Position numbers and translations under genes: made by a program
The notes under the pieces: model-generated
The model's database searches: none
What the model saw: only the letters and a program-made list of their open reading frames with translations
Told to the model about the DNA's origin: nothing
In this document: positions 32,434 to 41,462 of the stretch, piece after piece
Layout of the letters: every line of letters starts with the position of its first letter
Numbering within the stretch: the first letter of the stretch is position 1
DNA from: Streptomyces sp. M92
GTDB lineage: Bacteria > Actinomycetota > Actinomycetes > Streptomycetales > Streptomycetaceae
Direction of reading: 5' to 3'
DNA: 64,000 nucleotides
Assembly (NCBI RefSeq): GCF_028473745.1
Contig: NZ_CP101137.1
Coordinates: 7,075,501-7,139,500 of the forward strand

Positions 32434-33945
32434 TCACCCGCCGGTGAGGACCCTGACCAGGTCCTCCGCGGTACGGCAGCGGTCCAGGAGCTCCTTGACG
32501 TGATTACGCGTTCCGCGAAGCGGTTCCAGGGTTGGCACCCGCTGGAGGGAGTCGCGTCCCGGCAGATCGAAGATCACGGAGTCCCAGGAGGCCGCCGCGA
32601 CGTCGTCCGCGTACTGCTCCAGGCAGCGTCCGCGGAAGTAGGCGCGGGTGTCCTCCGGCGGCTTCGTGCGGGCCCGCTCGATCTCGTTCTCGTCCAGGAG
32701 CCGCTTGATGCGGCCGCGGTCGACCAGGCGGTTGTAGAGGCCCTTGTCGGGCCGTACGTCGGCGTACTGGAGGTCGACGAGGTGGAGCCGGGCGGCGTCC
32801 CAGTCGAGGTCGTCGCGGCGCCGGTAGCCCTCCATGAGTTCCCGCTTGGCGACCCAGTCCAGTTCGCCGGCCAGGCTCATCGGGTCGTTCTCGAGCCGGT
32901 TGAGGGTGTCCTCCCAGCGGCCGAGGACGTCCTTGGTCTGGTCGTCGGCGTCCGCGCCGTAGCGTTCCTCCACGTACTTGCGGGCCAGCTCGTAGTACTC
33001 CATCTGGAGCTGGACCGCGGTGAGTGTGCGGCCGCTGCGGAGGGTGACCAGGCGCTTCAGGGACGGGTCGTGCGAGACCTGGTGCAGGGTGCGGACGGGC
33101 TGGTCCACGGCCAGGTCGACGGCGATGAAGCCGTCCTCGATCATGGACAGGACCAGGGCGGTCGTGCCCAGTTTCAGGTAGGTCGAGATCTCGGAGAGGT
33201 TCGCGTCGCCGATGATCACGTGGAGGCGCCGGTACTTCTCGGCGTCCGCGTGCGGTTCGTCGCGGGTGTTGATGATGGGCCGCTTGAGCGTCGTCTCCAG
33301 GCCGACCTCGACCTCGAAGTAGTCGGCGCGCTGGCTGATCTGGAAACCGTGTTCGTGGCCGTCCTGGCCGATGCCGACGCGGCCGGCGCCGGTGAAGACC
33401 TGGCGGGAGACGAAGAAGGGCGTCAGGTGGCGCACGATGTCGGAGAAGGCGGTCTCCCGCTTCATCAGGTAGTTCTCGTGCGTGCCGTAGGAGGCGCCCT
33501 TGTTGTCGGTGTTGTTCTTGTAGAGGTGGATGGGCTGGGCGCCGGGCAGCTGGGCGGCCCGCTCGGCGGCCTCGGCCATGATCCGTTCGCCGGCCTTGTC
33601 CCACAGGACCGCGTCGCGGGGGTTGGTGACCTCCGGGGCGCTGTACTCGGGGTGGGCGTGGTCGACGTAGAGCCGTGCTCCGTTGGTGAGGATCACGTTG
33701 GCGAGGCCGATGTCCTCGTCGGTGAGCTGGCTGGAGTCGGCGGCCTCCCGGGCGAGGTCGAAGCCTCGCGCGTCCCGCAGCGGGTTCTCCTCCTCGAAGT
33801 CCCAGCGGGCCCGGCGGGCCCGGTGCATCGCCGCCGCGTAGGCGTTGACGATCTGGGACGAGGTGAGCATGGCATTGGCGTTGGGGTGGCCGGGGACGGA
33901 GATTCCGTACTCCGTCTCGATGCCCATTACTCGCCGTACGGTCAT
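32434..33945 (-). CDS. dop: Depupylase/deamidase Dop
   Basis: The 503-residue paralogue of PafA removes Pup from conjugates. It shows the metal-binding G-I-E-T-E-Y-G near residue 8, the nucleophile/base segment R-L-Y-V-D-H-A-H-P-E-Y-S-A-P-E with Asp at about 94, and between them the Dop-loop (about 48-80) that PafA lacks. Because Pup here ends in Glu, deamidation is not needed and depupylation should be its main task. It is 177 bases upstream of pup and 232 bases downstream of arc. Confidence 0.97.
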   Translation of the reverse strand: MTVRRVMGIETEYGISVPGHPNANAMLTSSQIVNAYAAAMHRARRARWDFEEENPLRDARGFDLAREAADSSQLTDEDIGLANVILTNGARLYVDHAHPEYSAPEVTNPRDAVLWDKAGERIMAEAAERAAQLPGAQPIHLYKNNTDNKGASYGTHENYLMKRETAFSDIVRHLTPFFVSRQVFTGAGRVGIGQDGHEHGFQISQRADYFEVEVGLETTLKRPIINTRDEPHADAEKYRRLHVIIGDANLSEISTYLKLGTTALVLSMIEDGFIAVDLAVDQPVRTLHQVSHDPSLKRLVTLRSGRTLTAVQLQMEYYELARKYVEERYGADADDQTKDVLGRWEDTLNRLENDPMSLAGELDWVAKRELMEGYRRRDDLDWDAARLHLVDLQYADVRPDKGLYNRLVDRGRIKRLLDENEIERARTKPPEDTRAYFRGRCLEQYADDVAAASWDSVIFDLPGRDSLQRVPTLEPLRGTRNHVKELLDRCRTAEDLVRVLTGG

Positions 33946-34133
33946 GCGGCCCTCCTTGCCCGGCGGTGCCCGTGGTGGGCGCCGCTCAAGTACCGCTGGC
34001 GCTCCGATGCGTGTGCGGTGCCCGTCCCCGCACTGCGCGACTCGGCGGTATGGAAGAGCCTAGAACGCCTTTGCGCTGGTGGGGAGATCATTTGCGGCAT
34101 TGCCTTGCTCCAGTCGGGGCTCTGGAAAACAGT

Positions 34134-34168
34134 CGGCTGCGGGTACCCGCTGTGGGGACCCGCAGCCG
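34134..34168 (-). terminator. Rho-independent terminator of arc
   Basis: An 11-base stem (34134-34144 with 34158-34168), with further G/C pairing possible in the loop, starts 10 bases beyond the arc stop and is followed on the minus strand by a T run (ACTGTTTTCC). This is the most classical terminator in the window. Confidence 0.85.
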
Positions 34169-34177
34169 CCCCGCCTT

Positions 34178-35944
34178 TTACAGGTACTGACCGGTGTTTG
34201 CCACCGTGTCGATGGAGCGTCCGGTGTCGGCGCCCTGCTTTCCGGTGACGAGCGTACGGATGTACACGATCCGTTCGCCCTTCTTTCCGGAGATGCGGGC
34301 CCAGTCGTCCGGGTTGGTGGTGTTGGGCAGGTCCTCGTTCTCCTTGAACTCGTCCACGCAGGCCTGGAGGAGGTGGGAGACGCGGAGACCCTTCTGGTTC
34401 TTTTCCAGGAAGTCCTTGATCGCCATTTTCTTGGCGCGGCCCACGATGTTCTCGATCATGGCGCCGGAGTTGAAGTCCTTGAAGTAGAGGACTTCCTTGT
34501 CGCCGTTGGCGTAGGTGACCTCGAGGAAGCGGTTCTCCTCGGATTCGGCGTACATCTGTTCCACCGCCGTCTGGATCATGCTCTGGACGGTGGCCGCCTT
34601 GTCCTTCTCGTGTTCGGCGAGGTCGTCGACGTGGAGCGGGAGGCGTTCGGTGAGGTACTTGCCGAAGATGTCCTTGGCCGCTTCGGCGTCCGGACGCTCG
34701 ATCTTGATCTTCACGTCGAGCCGGCCGGGCCGCAGGATGGCGGGGTCGATCATGTCCTCGCGGTTGGAGGCGCCGATGACGACCACGTTCTGCAAGCCTT
34801 CCACGCCGTCGATCTCGGCGAGCAGCTGCGGGACGATGGTGTTCTCCACGTCCGAGCTGACGCCGGAGCCGCGGGTGCGGAAAAGGGATTCCATCTCGTC
34901 GAAGAAGACGATGACTGGGGTGCCCTCGCTGGCCTTCTCACGGGCTCGCTGGAAGACGAGGCGGATCTGCCGCTCGGTTTCGCCGACGTACTTGTTGAGG
35001 AGCTCGGGGCCCTTGATGTTGAGGAAGAAACTCTTGCCGGCGGCCTGGCCGGTCACTTCGGCGACCTTCTTGGCCAGTGAGTTGGCGACCGCCTTGGCGA
35101 TGAGTGTCTTGCCGCATCCGGGGGGCCCGTAGAGCAGGACGCCCTTGGGGGGACGGAGCTCGTGCTCCTTGAAGAGGTCGGGGTAGAGATAGGGGAGCTC
35201 GACCGCGTCGCGGATCATCTCGATCTGTCCGCCGAGGCCGCCGATCTGCTCGTAGCCGATGTCGGGGACCTCTTCGAGGACGAGTTCTTCGACCTCGCTC
35301 TTGGGGACGACCTCGTAGACGTAGCCGGAGCGGGGTTCGAGCAGGAGGGCGTCGCCGGGGCGGATGGTGACGCCCCGCAGCGGCTCGGCGAGCCGCACCA
35401 CGCGCTCCTCGTCGGTGTGTCCGAGCACGAGGGCCCGCTCGCCGTCCTCGAGGATCTCCTTGAGGGTGACGATGTCACCGACGCTCTCGTACTCCATGGC
35501 CTCGACCACGTTGAGTGCTTCGTTGAGCATCACTTCCTGGCCGCGCCGTAGCTCGTCGAGCTCGACGCTCGGGCTGACGTTCACCCGGAGTTTGCGGCCG
35601 CCGGTGAAGATGTCGGCGGTGTCGTCGTCGTTGGCTTGCAGGAAGACGCCGAAGCCTGCCGGTGGCTGGGCCAGCCGGTCGACCTCCTCCTTGAGGGCCA
35701 CGATCTGGTCGCGGGCCTCACGGAGGGTGCTGGCGAGTCGCTCGTTCTGGGCGGACACGCCGGCCAGGTTGGTCTGCAGTTCGACGATCCGCTCTTCGAG
35801 AATTCTCGTGTGTCGCGGAGATTCGGCGAGCTTGCGTCGCAGGACGGCGATCTCCTGCTCAAGGTAGGCCACCTGCCCGGCCGGGTCCTCGGACCCGCGT
35901 CCCGGGCGGATGCCGCGGTTCATGTCGTCGTCGTGGGCTGCCAC
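34178..35944 (-). CDS. arc: Proteasome-associated AAA ATPase Arc/Mpa
   Basis: The 588-residue ring ATPase unfolds pupylated proteins. An N-terminal coiled coil (about 20-75, Y-L-E-Q-E-I-A-V-L-R-R-K-L) binds Pup; tandem OB domains follow at about 80-225. The AAA module has Walker A (Y-G-P-P-G-C-G-K-T) near 275 and Walker B (V-I-V-F-F-D-E-M-E-S-L). It ends in Gln-Tyr-Leu, the C-terminal motif that docks into the proteasome alpha ring. The GTG at 35944 has a strong GGAGGTGAGG site. It is divergent from the ferredoxin gene. Confidence 0.97.
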   Translation of the reverse strand: MAAHDDDMNRGIRPGRGSEDPAGQVAYLEQEIAVLRRKLAESPRHTRILEERIVELQTNLAGVSAQNERLASTLREARDQIVALKEEVDRLAQPPAGFGVFLQANDDDTADIFTGGRKLRVNVSPSVELDELRRGQEVMLNEALNVVEAMEYESVGDIVTLKEILEDGERALVLGHTDEERVVRLAEPLRGVTIRPGDALLLEPRSGYVYEVVPKSEVEELVLEEVPDIGYEQIGGLGGQIEMIRDAVELPYLYPDLFKEHELRPPKGVLLYGPPGCGKTLIAKAVANSLAKKVAEVTGQAAGKSFFLNIKGPELLNKYVGETERQIRLVFQRAREKASEGTPVIVFFDEMESLFRTRGSGVSSDVENTIVPQLLAEIDGVEGLQNVVVIGASNREDMIDPAILRPGRLDVKIKIERPDAEAAKDIFGKYLTERLPLHVDDLAEHEKDKAATVQSMIQTAVEQMYAESEENRFLEVTYANGDKEVLYFKDFNSGAMIENIVGRAKKMAIKDFLEKNQKGLRVSHLLQACVDEFKENEDLPNTTNPDDWARISGKKGERIVYIRTLVTGKQGADTGRSIDTVANTGQYL

Positions 35945-36190
35945 GGTCCTCACCTCCTCCAAGGGGAGCTGGACGCTTCCAGACCCTACCTGGGTGGGTG
36001 TCGATTGAAACCCCTAGATCACAAAGACTGTAGGGGTGTGTCCGATCTTCACCCTTGCGCTCTCCCTCACGCCAGGGGAATACCCACGGAACGTGGATGG
36101 AACCCAGGCGGAGGTAGGCTCGAAGCGTTCAACACCCGTCAGAGCTGGCCGGATTCCCGGTCGACTCGGGCGCAGGAAACGGCAGGAGAG

Positions 36191-36496
36191 ATGAGCGTGC
36201 AGCAGGAGGCCGGAGTCGACGGCGAGGCCTTGGAGGTCTGGATCGACCAGGACCTGTGTACCGGTGACGGCATCTGCGCGCAGTACGCGCCCGAGGTGTT
36301 CGAGCTGGACATCGATGGTCTGGCCTATGTGAAGGGTGTCGGCGACGAGCTGCTGCAGACTCCGGGGGCGGCAACGCCCGTGCCGTTGCCGCTCCTCACG
36401 GACGTGGTCGACTCCGCGAAGGAGTGTCCGGGTGAGTGCATCCATGTGCGTCGCGTTTCGGACAGGGCCGAGGTCTACGGCCCGGACGCAGAGTGA
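36191..36496 (+). CDS. Ferredoxin ([3Fe-4S] or [4Fe-4S] type)
   Basis: The 101-residue product contains C-T-G-D-G-I-C-A-Q-Y-A-P-E-V-F at about 22-36 and C-P-G-E-C at about 82-86. The spacing and the lack of a second cluster fit the small Streptomyces ferredoxins that deliver electrons to P450s or oxygenases. The region between the motifs is longer than in most [3Fe-4S] P450 partners. AGGAG precedes the ATG at 36191. No reductase is adjacent; the conservon P450 is 22 kb away. Confidence 0.88.
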   Translation: MSVQQEAGVDGEALEVWIDQDLCTGDGICAQYAPEVFELDIDGLAYVKGVGDELLQTPGAATPVPLPLLTDVVDSAKECPGECIHVRRVSDRAEVYGPDAE

Positions 36497-36579
36497 CCAA
36501 AATGTAACTCAATCCGTACGCTGAGTGACCGTTGCGTGTCGGGTCACCTCATCTGCCCCGGGACTGCCGGGGCCGTCGG

Positions 36580-37155
36580 TCATACGGTGCGCGCCTGGGA
36601 CGGCGTGTCGCGGACGAACGCGCCGTTCTTCCACTGCCACTTCACGTCGTCGGTGACGTCGGGGCAGCAACTGGGCACGTCGGCCGACGAGTAGCCGAGC
36701 AGCGTGGCGTGGACCTCGCCGCCGCGTACGGCGAGGTCGGAGGCCGTGCGGCGGTCCGCCGGGTCCACGAGGGTGGCCACGACGCGGGGCTTGGTGTCGG
36801 TGCCGCGGGTGAGGACGTAGACGCCGTCGGGCGGGGTGCCCATGGGGGCGTCGCAGTGCACCACCGCCACCGTCTCGGGACGGCCGTCGCCGTCGAGGTC
36901 GCCGGTCGCCTTCTTCTGCACCACGGCCTTGACCGGGCCGCATTCCAGGGGGAAGGCCACGGCGGCCGGGTCGGGCGGCGCGACGTGGGCGGGGGCGTTC
37001 CTCGGTTCGGTGCCGGGGGTCTGCGCCGCGGTCGCGGCGTCGGGCTGCAGGACCGAGGAGAGGGCGACGACCGCGGCGAGGGCCGTGGCGGTGGCGACCC
37101 AGTGGATCGGGCGGGTGTGCGTGTGGGACAGGTCCGGAACGGCGGGGTGCTGCAC
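36580..37155 (-). CDS. Secreted or membrane-anchored hypothetical protein
   Basis: The 191-residue product has an N-terminal signal or anchor (hydrophobic segment at about 19-43, W-V-A-T-A-T-A-L-A-A-V-V-A-L), a proline-rich linker, then a domain with a calcium-loop-like G-D-L-D-G-D-G-R-P-E-T-V-A-V-V motif (FG-GAP/integrin-repeat style) and four scattered cysteines that could form disulphides. The GTG at 37155 follows AGGAG. I do not recognise a named family. It is a single gene, convergent with the ferredoxin gene. Confidence 0.75.
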   Translation of the reverse strand: MQHPAVPDLSHTHTRPIHWVATATALAAVVALSSVLQPDAATAAQTPGTEPRNAPAHVAPPDPAAVAFPLECGPVKAVVQKKATGDLDGDGRPETVAVVHCDAPMGTPPDGVYVLTRGTDTKPRVVATLVDPADRRTASDLAVRGGEVHATLLGYSSADVPSCCPDVTDDVKWQWKNGAFVRDTPSQARTV

Positions 37156-37333
37156 GAGGAGTGTCTCCTGTGAGGGCTGTGCCGGCGGGGGGTGGCCAGC
37201 ATCGTGCCACACGTCACAGTGCGGGGGAACGGCGGGGTGGGTACCGGGGTGTTTTCCGTGGCCCCGTGCCTTGGGCTGCTGCCGCCGTGTGGGTCAATAC
37301 GGCGTCGGTGCGTTGTACGGGGCGCGGGCCGTG

Positions 37334-38236
37334 TCAGCGGCCGGAGCCTCCGCCGGCGTTGGGGCCGTCGTAGTCCTCGCCGTAGGCGCCCTTGGCGGGC
37401 CGGCGGCGGCGCATGGGCGGCTCGACGCCGTCGGCGAGGCGGCGGGCGGTGAGCAGGAAGCCGGTGTGGCCGATCATGCGGTGGTCGGGGCGGACGGCGA
37501 GGCCTTCCACGTGCCAGTTGCGGATCATGGTCTCCCAGGAGGTCGGCTCGTTGAAGCAGCCGATCTCGCGGATGGACTCGACGGTCCGGGCGAGCTGGGT
37601 GGTGGTGGCCACGTAGCAGCACAGGATGCCGCCGGGCACGAGCGCCTTCTTGACGACGTCCAGGCACTCCCAGGGGGCGAGCATGTCGAGGATGACGCGG
37701 TCGACGTCGGTGTCGGACAGGTTGTCCTGGAGGTCGCCGACGGTGAGCTGCCAGGCGGGGTGCGGGCCGCCGAAGTAGCGTTCGACGTTCTGCTTCGCGA
37801 TGTCGGCGAAGTCCTCGCGGCGCTCGTAGGAGTGCAGCATGCCCTGGTCGCCGATGGCGCGCAGCAGGAAGCTGCTGAGGGAGCCGGAGCCGACGCCGGC
37901 CTCCACGACGCGTGCGCCGGGGAAGATGTCGGCGAAGGCGAGGATCTGCCCCGCGTCCTTCGGGTAGACGACGGCTGCCCCGCGGGGCATGGACAGGACG
38001 TAGTCGGGGAGCAGGGGGCGCAGCGCGAGGTAGGCGACGTTCCCGGTGGTGCGGACAACGCTGCCCTCGGGAGCACCGATCAGTTCGTCGTGGGGGAAGG
38101 AACCCTTGTGGGTGTGGAAGTTCTTCCCTGCCTCGAGCGTGAACGTGTAGTGGCGGCCCTTGGGGTCGGTCAGCTGAACCTGGTCCCCGACCTTGAAGGG
38201 CCCGCGCCTGCGGGCGGCACCGGTCGGTTCGGACAT
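37334..38236 (-). CDS. trmI: tRNA (adenine-58-N1)-methyltransferase TrmI
   Basis: The 300-residue enzyme methylates A58 in the tRNA T-loop using S-adenosylmethionine. The N-terminal barrel (V-G-D-Q-V-Q-L-T-D-P-K-G-R-H-Y) precedes a Rossmann fold with motif I E-A-G-V-G-S-G-S-L-S near residue 107, the acidic loop H-S-Y-E-R-R-E-D-F and the catalytic-type D-M-L-A-P-W-E. It lies near the proteasome cluster in many actinobacteria, as here. Confidence 0.95.
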   Translation of the reverse strand: MSEPTGAARRRGPFKVGDQVQLTDPKGRHYTFTLEAGKNFHTHKGSFPHDELIGAPEGSVVRTTGNVAYLALRPLLPDYVLSMPRGAAVVYPKDAGQILAFADIFPGARVVEAGVGSGSLSSFLLRAIGDQGMLHSYERREDFADIAKQNVERYFGGPHPAWQLTVGDLQDNLSDTDVDRVILDMLAPWECLDVVKKALVPGGILCCYVATTTQLARTVESIREIGCFNEPTSWETMIRNWHVEGLAVRPDHRMIGHTGFLLTARRLADGVEPPMRRRRPAKGAYGEDYDGPNAGGGSGR

Positions 38237-38294
38237 GTGACCAGCCTACCGGTCCCCGGCGGGGCCGCCGACCACTGCTTGGGGAGAGCGGTTC

Positions 38295-40289
38295 TCAGGA
38301 CGGGCGGGCCATCGCCTTGACGAAGGCGCGCTCGACGTCGGCGGCGGAGAGGACACCGTAGATCTCGCCGGTCTCCTCGACCACCAGGTACTCGGTCGCC
38401 GGGTTGGCGCGCAGGGCGTCCAGGAGCTCTTCGCCGGACAGCTCGGCCGAGACGCGCATGCCGTCGGTGAGGTCCTGGGCGAGGGTGCTCACCGGGACCC
38501 AGGGCCGGCGGTGCTCGGGTACGCCGACGATGGCGGCCTCGCGGACCAATGAGACGGGGGCGCCGTCGGTGTCGACGACGACCAGGGCGCGGGCTCCGGA
38601 GGCGTTGGCGCGGCGCAGCGCCTCGGAGAGCGGGGTGTCGCCGGGGACGGGGACGGCGCGCCGGGTGAGGGCGCGGGCGCGCAGTTCGGGCAGGTGCTCG
38701 CGCAGGCGGGCCATGCGGAGGCTGTTTCCGGCGCCGGTCCAGATGATCGCGGCGAGGATCGCAGCGAGTAGGGCGTCCATGACGGTGTCCATGCCGATGT
38801 CGTCGGCGGCGTCGGAGCCGAGGGACTGGGTGAGCAGGGGCAGGCCGATCAGGACGGCGATGGCGAGCGCCCGGCCGACCCAGGCGGCGGCGATGGTGCC
38901 GTTCATGGGCTTGCCGGTGATCTTCCAGACGACCGCGCGGAGCATCCGGCCGCCGTCGAGCGGGAGGCCGGGCAGCAGGTTGAAGGCGGCCACGAGGAGG
39001 TTGGAGATCATCAGGCCGGCCAGGAGGACGCCGGGGACCGAGTCGGGCTCGACGGGCAGGAGGGCGGCGTAGAAGACGCCGGCGAGGACGAGGGAGAGCA
39101 GGGGGCCGACGAAGGCCAGCACGAACTCGCGGCCGGGGGTCTCGGCCTCCTTCTCGATCTCGGAGACGCCGCCGAAGAACTGGAGCTGGATGCGGCGCAC
39201 CGGGAGCTTGAAGCGGAGGGCGGCGACGGTGTGGGCGAGCTCGTGGACGAGGACGGAGGCGTAGAACGCGACGGCGAAGAAGAGGGAGACCAGGTAGCGG
39301 GCGGCGCCGAGTTCGGGCAGTACGCGGTCGAGCTGTCCGCCGAAGACCCAGGTGATCAGGGCGGCGACCAGGAACCAGCTGGGCGCGACGTACACGGGTA
39401 CGCCGAAGGGTCGGCCCATGAGCAGGCCGCCGCCGGGTTCGGGCTTGCGCTGCGGGGGCTTGGCCGGGCCGGTGCCGCCGTCGGGACGGGGTGGCTGGGC
39501 GGGTGGCTGGGCGGTGGTGTGGCCGTGGCCGGGGTGGGAATGGGCGCGGGGATGGCCGGGATGGGTGTCGCGGTCACCGTGACCGTGGTGCGCGGGCGCA
39601 GGCTCGTGGGCGGGGCGGTCGTCGGCGGGAGGCTGCGGGGTCCGGGGGCCCGGGGCCGGGCTCGGGTCGGGGGCAGGGGCCGGGTTCGGTTCCGGCGTCT
39701 GTTCCGGGGTGATGCCGTCAGAGGTCTCTCGCCCGGGCTCGCCGTGGGCTGCGGGGGCGGAACCTTCGGAGGTCTCCCCCTGGGCCCCCGGGCTCGGCGC
39801 CTTCCGGAGCGGCGTTTCGTGAGGAGGCGTTCCGCGAGCAGGCGTATCGGGAGTTGTGGCTCCGCGAGCCGGCGTTCCGGTGCCCGCGGGCTCCGGAGCC
39901 GGACCGGTGGCACCGCGTGACGACTCCGGGCTCGGCGCCTTCGCAGAGGACAGCTCGGGCCCTGACGTCTCGGTGTCGGCGCCCTGGTCGTGCCTCTCGG
40001 AGGCAGGCGTCTCGGGGCCCGGGGTGCTGGAGCCCGGTGTGTTCGCAGTCGGCGTAGCGGGGGTGTCGTCCGTGCCCGCCGTCGGTGAGCGGTCGGCGGG
40101 CGTTCGGGCGGGGTCGCCGTGGGCCTCCCCAGCCGTCCGGGGTCCGTCCGCGGGCCGGTCCCCGGGCGGGCCGGAATCCGCGGACTCCGGCCGGGCGGAG
40201 CCGGTGGCCGGGGCAGTGGGACCTGCCTGGGGCTCGGCCGACTCGTCGTTGCCGGGGCGCGGCTGCCCGCTCCCGCCGCTCACGTCCAC
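38295..40289 (-). CDS. Site-2 M50 metalloprotease with CBS domains and a long disordered N terminus
   Basis: The 664-residue membrane protease has the zinc motif H-E-L-A-H at 349-353 and the third-ligand loop N-L-L-P-G-L-P-L-D-G-G-R, within about six membrane helices (about 295-510). Two CBS repeats follow (about 530-660), which usually bind adenosyl nucleotides. The first 290 residues are Pro/Thr/Ser/Ala-rich, with a histidine-rich stretch just before the first helix, and look disordered. Relatives cleave membrane proteins such as anti-sigma factors (Rip3 type). The GTG at 40289 follows GAGGGG. It is divergent from the RecB-like nuclease gene. Confidence 0.9.
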   Translation of the reverse strand: MDVSGGSGQPRPGNDESAEPQAGPTAPATGSARPESADSGPPGDRPADGPRTAGEAHGDPARTPADRSPTAGTDDTPATPTANTPGSSTPGPETPASERHDQGADTETSGPELSSAKAPSPESSRGATGPAPEPAGTGTPARGATTPDTPARGTPPHETPLRKAPSPGAQGETSEGSAPAAHGEPGRETSDGITPEQTPEPNPAPAPDPSPAPGPRTPQPPADDRPAHEPAPAHHGHGDRDTHPGHPRAHSHPGHGHTTAQPPAQPPRPDGGTGPAKPPQRKPEPGGGLLMGRPFGVPVYVAPSWFLVAALITWVFGGQLDRVLPELGAARYLVSLFFAVAFYASVLVHELAHTVAALRFKLPVRRIQLQFFGGVSEIEKEAETPGREFVLAFVGPLLSLVLAGVFYAALLPVEPDSVPGVLLAGLMISNLLVAAFNLLPGLPLDGGRMLRAVVWKITGKPMNGTIAAAWVGRALAIAVLIGLPLLTQSLGSDAADDIGMDTVMDALLAAILAAIIWTGAGNSLRMARLREHLPELRARALTRRAVPVPGDTPLSEALRRANASGARALVVVDTDGAPVSLVREAAIVGVPEHRRPWVPVSTLAQDLTDGMRVSAELSGEELLDALRANPATEYLVVEETGEIYGVLSAADVERAFVKAMARPS

Positions 40290-40464
40290 GGTGTCCCCTC
40301 GTTCGAAGCGTCTCCCGCGCCTGCCGGGCGGGAGGGTACTCGTGTCGATGGTATGCGTCCGCCGCGGCCCGTTCCGCCCCGGCACCCCTCTGGTTCCCTT
40401 CCGTCACACGGGTCACGACCGCGGGGTGGGTCACTGTCGGTGGCGGGCCGTAAGGTCTGTGGGC

Positions 40465-41448
40465 ATGGAGACGAGCATCGAGGATGTCGCCGAGGACACC
40501 GGCGCGCCCGCCCGACCGGCGGTGACGGCGGCAGTGGCGGCACACGTGGACGCGGTGACGGACACGGCGGCGCCGGCCACTGCCCCTGCGCGCGTGCCCA
40601 CGGCGCCCGCCTCGCTCTCCCCTTCCCGGGCCGGCGACTTCATGCAGTGCCCGCTGCTGTACCGGTTCCGGGTCATCGACCGGCTCCCGGAGAAGCCGAG
40701 CGAGGCGGCGACGCGGGGCACGCTGGTGCACGCCGTACTGGAGCGGCTCTTCGACGCCCCGGCTCTCGAGCGGACCGCGCCGCGGGCGAAGTCGCTGGTC
40801 CCGGGCCAGTGGGACCGGCTGCGGGAGAGCAGGCCGGAGCTCGGTGAGCTGTTCGCGGACGACCCGGAGGGCGAGCGGCTGGCGCAGTGGCTGAGCGAGG
40901 CGGAGCGGCTCGTCGAGCGCTGGTTCACCCTTGAGGACCCGAGCCGGCTGGAGCCCGCGGAGCGGGAGCTGTTCGTCGAGACCGAGCTGGACTCCGGGCT
41001 GCGGCTGCGCGGCATCATCGACCGGGTCGACGTCGCCCCCACCGGCGAGGTGCGCATCGTCGACTACAAGACGGGCAAGGCGCCCCGCCCCCAGTACGCC
41101 GAGGGCGCCCTGTTCCAGATGAAGTTCTACGCGCTGGTCGTCTGGCGGTTGAAGAAGGTCGTCCCGCGGCGGTTGCAGCTCGTCTACCTCGGCAGCGGTG
41201 ACGTGCTCACCTACGACCCGGTCCCGGCCGACCTGGAGCGGGTCGAGCGCAAGCTGCTGGCGCTGTGGGAGGCCATCCGGCTGGCGACCGAGACCGGCGA
41301 CTGGCGTCCGCGTCCGACCAAGCTGTGCGGCTGGTGCGACCACCAGGCCCACTGCCCGGAGTTCGGCGGCACTCCCCCGCCCTACCCGCTGCCGGTGAGG
41401 GCGGCCGAGTCCGGCGGCACCGAGCAGGGCAGAATGGGGCCGGACTAG
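40465..41448 (+). CDS. RecB-like PD-(D/E)XK nuclease with likely Fe-S cluster
   Basis: The 327-residue product matches the stand-alone RecB/Cas4-like nuclease family. S-P-S-R-A-G-D-F-M-Q-C with Cys62 and the C-terminal C-x2-C-x5-C (288, 291, 297) give the four cysteines of an AddB/Cas4-type 4Fe-4S cluster. The nuclease motifs are G-T-L-V-H-A-V-L-E, G-I-I-D-R-V-D and I-V-D-Y-K-T-G-K. The first 45 residues are Ala/Pro-rich. No Cas genes are nearby, so this is the housekeeping actinobacterial form. The ATG at 40465 was chosen over the long upstream frame, which is antisense to the protease gene. Confidence 0.9.
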   Translation: METSIEDVAEDTGAPARPAVTAAVAAHVDAVTDTAAPATAPARVPTAPASLSPSRAGDFMQCPLLYRFRVIDRLPEKPSEAATRGTLVHAVLERLFDAPALERTAPRAKSLVPGQWDRLRESRPELGELFADDPEGERLAQWLSEAERLVERWFTLEDPSRLEPAERELFVETELDSGLRLRGIIDRVDVAPTGEVRIVDYKTGKAPRPQYAEGALFQMKFYALVVWRLKKVVPRRLQLVYLGSGDVLTYDPVPADLERVERKLLALWEAIRLATETGDWRPRPTKLCGWCDHQAHCPEFGGTPPPYPLPVRAAESGGTEQGRMGPD

Positions 41449-41462
41449 CGAAGGAGACTTAC

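Noticed and set aside
40465..41448. Cas4 of a CRISPR system
   Set aside because: The cysteine pattern and nuclease motifs resemble Cas4, but no repeat array or other cas gene is present; it is the stand-alone RecB-like family common in actinobacteria.
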